A stretch of DNA of 64,000 nucleotides. Source: Litoreibacter meonggei. Its GTDB lineage: Bacteria; Pseudomonadota; Alphaproteobacteria; Rhodobacterales; Rhodobacteraceae. The stretch is taken from contig NZ_RCCE01000004.1 in NCBI RefSeq assembly GCF_003663885.1, positions 124,001 through 188,000 on the forward strand, in the 5' to 3' direction. Positions within the stretch are counted from its first letter, which is position 1; every line of letters starts with the position of its first letter. A program made the translations under genes and the position numbers. Below are positions 61,127-64,000 of this stretch, piece by piece. Below the pieces are notes generated by a model. It saw nothing but the letters and a program-made list of their open reading frames with translations, was not told the origin of the DNA and did no database searches.

Positions 61127-61618
61127 ATGCGCATTGGACTATATCCCGGCACTTTTGATCCCATCACGCTTGGGCATTCAGATATTATCCGTCGGGCGTG
61201 TTCCTTGGTAGACAAGCTGGTGATCGGCGTTGCGATAAACCGTGACAAGGGCCCGCTTTTCTCGTTGGAGGAACGCACGGCAATGATCGAGGCCGAGTGC
61301 AAAAGCGTCAGTCGCGAAACGGGCTGCGAGATCGTTGTGCATCCTTTCGAGAACCTGCTGATACATTGTGCTCGAGACGTTGGTGCAACCGTCATCGTTC
61401 GTGGCCTTCGCGCTGTTGCGGACTTCGAATACGAGTATCAGATGGTGGGCATGAACCGCGCCATGGATAACAGCATCGAGACTGTCTTCTTGATGGCAGA
61501 GGCGCAGCACCAGGCAATTGCGTCGAAACTCGTCAAGGAGATCGCGCGTTTAGGCGGCGATGTATCGAAATTCGTCACCCCCTCCGTTAAAGCAGCATTG
61601 CTCGAGCGATTGGGCTAG
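61127..61618 (+). CDS. coaD: Phosphopantetheine adenylyltransferase CoaD
   Basis: 163 residues. Fourth step of CoA synthesis: ATP plus 4'-phosphopantetheine to dephospho-CoA. The nucleotidyltransferase motif is GTFDPITLGHSDII (with the T/HxGH pair), the second is VIVRGLRAVADFEYEYQM, and LVKEIARLGGDVSKFVTP closes the ATP site. Length is normal. GAAGG precedes the ATG. A cyclophilin gene follows at 98 bases. Confidence 0.97.
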   Translation: MRIGLYPGTFDPITLGHSDIIRRACSLVDKLVIGVAINRDKGPLFSLEERTAMIEAECKSVSRETGCEIVVHPFENLLIHCARDVGATVIVRGLRAVADFEYEYQMVGMNRAMDNSIETVFLMAEAQHQAIASKLVKEIARLGGDVSKFVTPSVKAALLERLG

Positions 61619-61715
61619 ATTTGAGCCAGGTGTTCAGGTTTGCAAGCGGGGGTTTACACCGCCCGCCACTGGTCTAGTTTGTCGCCAAATCAAAACGCTT
61701 AGGAGCGCCCCAAAA

Positions 61716-62294
61716 ATGGCCAATATCAAAGACCCTGAAAACACAATCCTGATGGAACTTTCTGGTGGCACAGTGACCATTGAATTGCTTCCAGACGTGG
61801 CCCCTCAGCATACCGCGCGAATGAAGGAATTGGCCCGTTCCGGTGCGTATAATAACGTAGCGTTTCACCGCGTGATTGACGGCTTCATGGCACAAACTGG
61901 CGATGTGGCGAACGGCAACATGGAAAAAGATTTCAACATCCGGATGGCCGGCACCGGCGGTTCCGACCTTCCTGATGTGCCTGCAGAATTCTCCAAGCTG
62001 CCCCACGATCGTGGCACCATTGGCGCGGCGCGGTCTGCCAACCCTAATTCAGCCAACAGCCAGTTCTTCATCAACTTTTCAGACAACAGCTTCCTGAACG
62101 GCCAATACACCATGTATGGCCGCGTCATTGAAGGTATGGAGCATGTCGACGCCATCCAGCGCGGCGAGCCGCCAATGAATCCCGATCGCATGATCTCGGT
62201 GACCGTTGCTGCAGATGTTGGCGGTGCCGCGGCTCCGTCAGATGATGACACAGCCGAGCCGGAAGCAGACGCCGATGGTGGTGACGGTGAATAA
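61716..62294 (+). CDS. Peptidyl-prolyl isomerase, cyclophilin type (cytoplasmic)
   Basis: 192 residues. Catalytic landmarks are VAFHRVIDGFMAQTGD (Arg and Phe), SANPNSANSQFFINFSDNSFLNGQYTMYGRV, and the usual barrel strands. There is no signal peptide, so it acts in the cytoplasm. The C terminus has an acidic tail (PSDDDTAEPEADADGGDGE). The next gene overlaps its last 20 bases and encodes a related exported protein, evidence for duplication. Confidence 0.95.
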   Translation: MANIKDPENTILMELSGGTVTIELLPDVAPQHTARMKELARSGAYNNVAFHRVIDGFMAQTGDVANGNMEKDFNIRMAGTGGSDLPDVPAEFSKLPHDRGTIGAARSANPNSANSQFFINFSDNSFLNGQYTMYGRVIEGMEHVDAIQRGEPPMNPDRMISVTVAADVGGAAAPSDDDTAEPEADADGGDGE

Positions 62295-62835
62295 ACTTCT
62301 CGCAGCTTGCGCCTGTCTGATCGCGTGTCCGGCGCTGGCGACCGGTCTGGAAGTTGACATCGCAGGCGATGCCAACGGTACAGTCGTTATCGACTTGTTC
62401 GAGGACGTCGCCCCGAAGCACGTCGAGCAAATCACCGCCCTGGCCTCAGAAGGTGCCTATGATGGTGTTGTGTTCCACCGTGTGATCGACGGCTTCATGG
62501 CGCAAACCGGCGATGTCGAATTCGGTAAGGCCGGTGGTGATACCAGTGGTGCAGGGCGCGGGGGCTCGAACCGCCCCGACCTGCCCGCCGAGTTTTCCGA
62601 CCTTAACTTTGATCGTGGCGTCGTCGGCATGGCACGTAGCCAAAGCCCCAACTCCGCCAACAGCCAGTTCTTCATCATGTTTGACGAGGGGTATTTTCTG
62701 AACGGTCAATACACCGTTGTGGGAAAAGTGACGTCCGGCATGGATGTCGTTGATCAGATCAAGCTTGGCAAAGGGGCCAACGGCTCTGTGCTTGGCACAC
62801 CTGATCAGATGAAAGCCGTTCGCGTCACCGACTAA
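62275..62835 (+). CDS. Peptidyl-prolyl isomerase, cyclophilin type (exported)
   Basis: 186 residues. The N terminus has a short signal: KLLAACACLIACPALA. It can be read either as a type I signal cut after ALA or as a lipoprotein signal with lipobox LIAC, so periplasmic location is likely and anchoring unsure. VVFHRVIDGFMAQTGD, SPNSANSQFFIMFDEGYFLNGQYTVVGKV match the paralog upstream. ATG at 62275 lies within the end of that gene; GTG at 62287 is an alternative. The pair is translationally coupled. Confidence 0.93.
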   Translation: MVVTVNKLLAACACLIACPALATGLEVDIAGDANGTVVIDLFEDVAPKHVEQITALASEGAYDGVVFHRVIDGFMAQTGDVEFGKAGGDTSGAGRGGSNRPDLPAEFSDLNFDRGVVGMARSQSPNSANSQFFIMFDEGYFLNGQYTVVGKVTSGMDVVDQIKLGKGANGSVLGTPDQMKAVRVTD

Positions 62836-62910
62836 CGCGCCGTCAATCCTGCGTGAGCAGGGCTGTTCAGGCAGCGAGGAACGGGTCATGCTTCTTTGGG
62901 AGGAGTAAGC

Positions 62911-63870
62911 ATGGCCCGTTTTTTTATTTTCCTGACTGCGTTCTGGATGGCTCTGGCGTTCGTCGCGACTGCGCAAACCTCCTATCTTTCGGCCCAGTGG
63001 CCGAACACTGATTTTTCTAACACCACTGTCGACCTGTCCGAGATCCGCTCTGGCGGCCCCGGCAAGGATGGTATTCCCGCTGTCGATGATCCGACTTTCT
63101 TGAAGGTCTCGGATGAACGTCGCATCGGCCCGCGAGAACCTGTGATGACCGTCGAGATCAAAGGCCAACGACCGCGCGCCTATCCGATCCGCTACTTCAT
63201 GGTGCATGAGATCGTGAATGACGTTGTAGGCGGCACGCCAATCGCCGTGACCTTCTGCCCGTTGTGCAATTCTGGTGTGGTGTTTGATCGCCGCATAGCG
63301 GGGCGCACGTTGTCGTTCGGCGTGTCAGGTAACCTGCGCAACTCGGATATGGTCATGTACGACCGCCAAACCGAAAGCTGGTGGCAGCAAGCGGTCGGCG
63401 AAGGGATTGTGGGGCAGCTTGCTGGACGCTCGCTCAAGCAAATCCCCAGTTGGATGGAAAGCTGGGAGACCTACAAAGACAGAAACCCTGATGGACTGGT
63501 ACTGAACGCTCCACGCAAGAATTTTAACTATGGCTCAAACCCCTACGTTAAATACGACACCGCCGCTCGTCCGTTCCTCTATGACGGTGCCTTGCCACCG
63601 AACGGTGTCGATCCAATGGCGCGTGTGATCCGCGTGGGCAACCGCGCGTGGTCAATGGAACGTCTGCGACGTGAGAAAACCATACGCGAACACGGGGTTG
63701 AACTGTCTTGGCAGGGCGAGCAAGCCTCGGCGCTTGATAGCCGCAAGATCGGCAAAGGCCGTAGTGTCGGAGCCGTTCGGGTTCGAAACGGGCAGGGGAG
63801 CGACATCGTTCATGACGTGATGTTCGCCTTCGCATTCCACGCCTTTCATCCGCGCGGGACGTGGCACTAG
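62911..63870 (+). CDS. DUF3179 protein, exported
   Basis: 319 residues. Signal peptide ARFFIFLTAFWMALAFVATAQT. The mature part has YPIRYFMVHEIVNDVVGGTPIAVTFCPLCNSGVVFDRRIAG, the mark of DUF3179, with a Cys-x2-Cys pair, then FGVSGNLRNSDMVMYDRQTESWWQQ, which are all normal for the family. No function is known. A strong GGGAGGAG site fixes the start at 62911. Its end overlaps the stop of the convergent enoyl-CoA hydratase gene by three bases. Confidence 0.93.
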   Translation: MARFFIFLTAFWMALAFVATAQTSYLSAQWPNTDFSNTTVDLSEIRSGGPGKDGIPAVDDPTFLKVSDERRIGPREPVMTVEIKGQRPRAYPIRYFMVHEIVNDVVGGTPIAVTFCPLCNSGVVFDRRIAGRTLSFGVSGNLRNSDMVMYDRQTESWWQQAVGEGIVGQLAGRSLKQIPSWMESWETYKDRNPDGLVLNAPRKNFNYGSNPYVKYDTAARPFLYDGALPPNGVDPMARVIRVGNRAWSMERLRREKTIREHGVELSWQGEQASALDSRKIGKGRSVGAVRVRNGQGSDIVHDVMFAFAFHAFHPRGTWH

Positions 63871-64000
63871 CTCCAGCTGGGTTTGCGCTTCTCTAAAAAT
63901 GCACTGATGCCTTCATCGGTGTCATCCAGCGCCATGTTCGCCGCCATGACGTCGCCTGTGTAGGCATAGGCATCTGCTACCGTCATTTGGGATTGCTCAT
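63867..64000 (-). CDS. Enoyl-CoA hydratase/isomerase (C-terminal end only)
   Basis: Only the last 40 or so codons are in the window; the 5' end lies beyond the right edge. The visible end contains AANMALDDTDEGISAFLEKRKPSW, the typical C terminus of crotonase-fold hydratases (F-x-E-K-R-x-P-x-W). Whether it works in fatty acid or amino acid breakdown cannot be judged from this piece. Confidence 0.78.
   Translation of the reverse strand, partial: EQSQMTVADAYAYTGDVMAANMALDDTDEGISAFLEKRKPSWS

Overview
The window reads as core chromosome of an alphaproteobacterium of the Rhodobacteraceae, most likely a marine member of the Roseobacter group. The evidence is the tRNA-Ile2, tRNA-Val and tRNA-Asp gene types, the DUF1476/purC/purS gene order, an alphaproteobacterial LexA box (GTTC-N7-GTTC) in front of uvrA, a VPLPA-CTERM protein, a DMSP lyase of the DddP type, and a moderately high G+C content judged by eye. 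No transposase, integrase, phage gene or CRISPR array is visible. Almost all of the DNA is coding, with short intergenic gaps.

Layout. 1-7.6 kb: a truncated MBL-fold hydrolase, an orphan EnvZ-like sensor kinase, tRNA-CAU, purM-purN, RNase D, SufE, a DUF1638 protein and a tiny membrane protein. 7.6-10.7 kb: a corrinoid protein and a homocysteine S-methyltransferase, which look like two parts of a split B12-dependent methionine synthase, on either side of a PA0069-type radical SAM gene. 11-14.7 kb: an F1Fo-ATPase zeta-type inhibitor (DUF1476), then purC, an RraB-like protein, purS, a Zn alcohol dehydrogenase and purQ. 14.7-18 kb: a DctB/DctD-type two-component pair whose regulator lacks the sigma54 contact loop. 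18-29 kb: RNase E with a long leader, an M48 protease, an aminotransferase, an AmiC amidase, PBP1A and RF2. 29-33.8 kb (minus strand): an M23 peptidase, bactofilin and MFS gene set, then peroxiredoxin and DUF455. 33.9-46.3 kb: a giant AsmA-like protein, queA, two MFS carriers, DUF924, lipoamide dehydrogenase and uvrA. 46.5-52.7 kb: the VPLPA-CTERM protein, a hydrolase-OsmC fusion, dddP, a DUF3445-methyltransferase pair, and an HU protein with a basic tail. 52.6-54.4 kb: four tRNA genes (Val-CAC, Val-TAC, two Asp-GTC) with a phosphatase and a GNAT gene between them. 54.5-59.1 kb (minus strand): a complete mmsA-acd-hibch-mmsB valine-degradation operon with a divergent LysR gene. 59.2-64 kb: a CBS protein, GFA, coaD, two cyclophilins, DUF3179 and the 3' end of an enoyl-CoA hydratase.

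How the genes work together. Five purine-pathway genes are present (M, N, C, S, Q). RNase E and a putative RNase E inhibitor (RraB) are about 6 kb apart. The amidase, PBP1A, M23 peptidase, bactofilin and AsmA-like protein form a cell-envelope theme. DddP and the valine operon fit a heterotroph living on algal osmolytes and amino acids.

The most unusual points are the DctD-like regulator without GAFTGA, the DUF3445-methyltransferase operon divergent from dddP, the hairpin/double palindrome in front of lpd, the alcohol dehydrogenase embedded between purS and purQ, and the split methionine synthase. All functions are read from motifs and remembered family knowledge; no database search was run.
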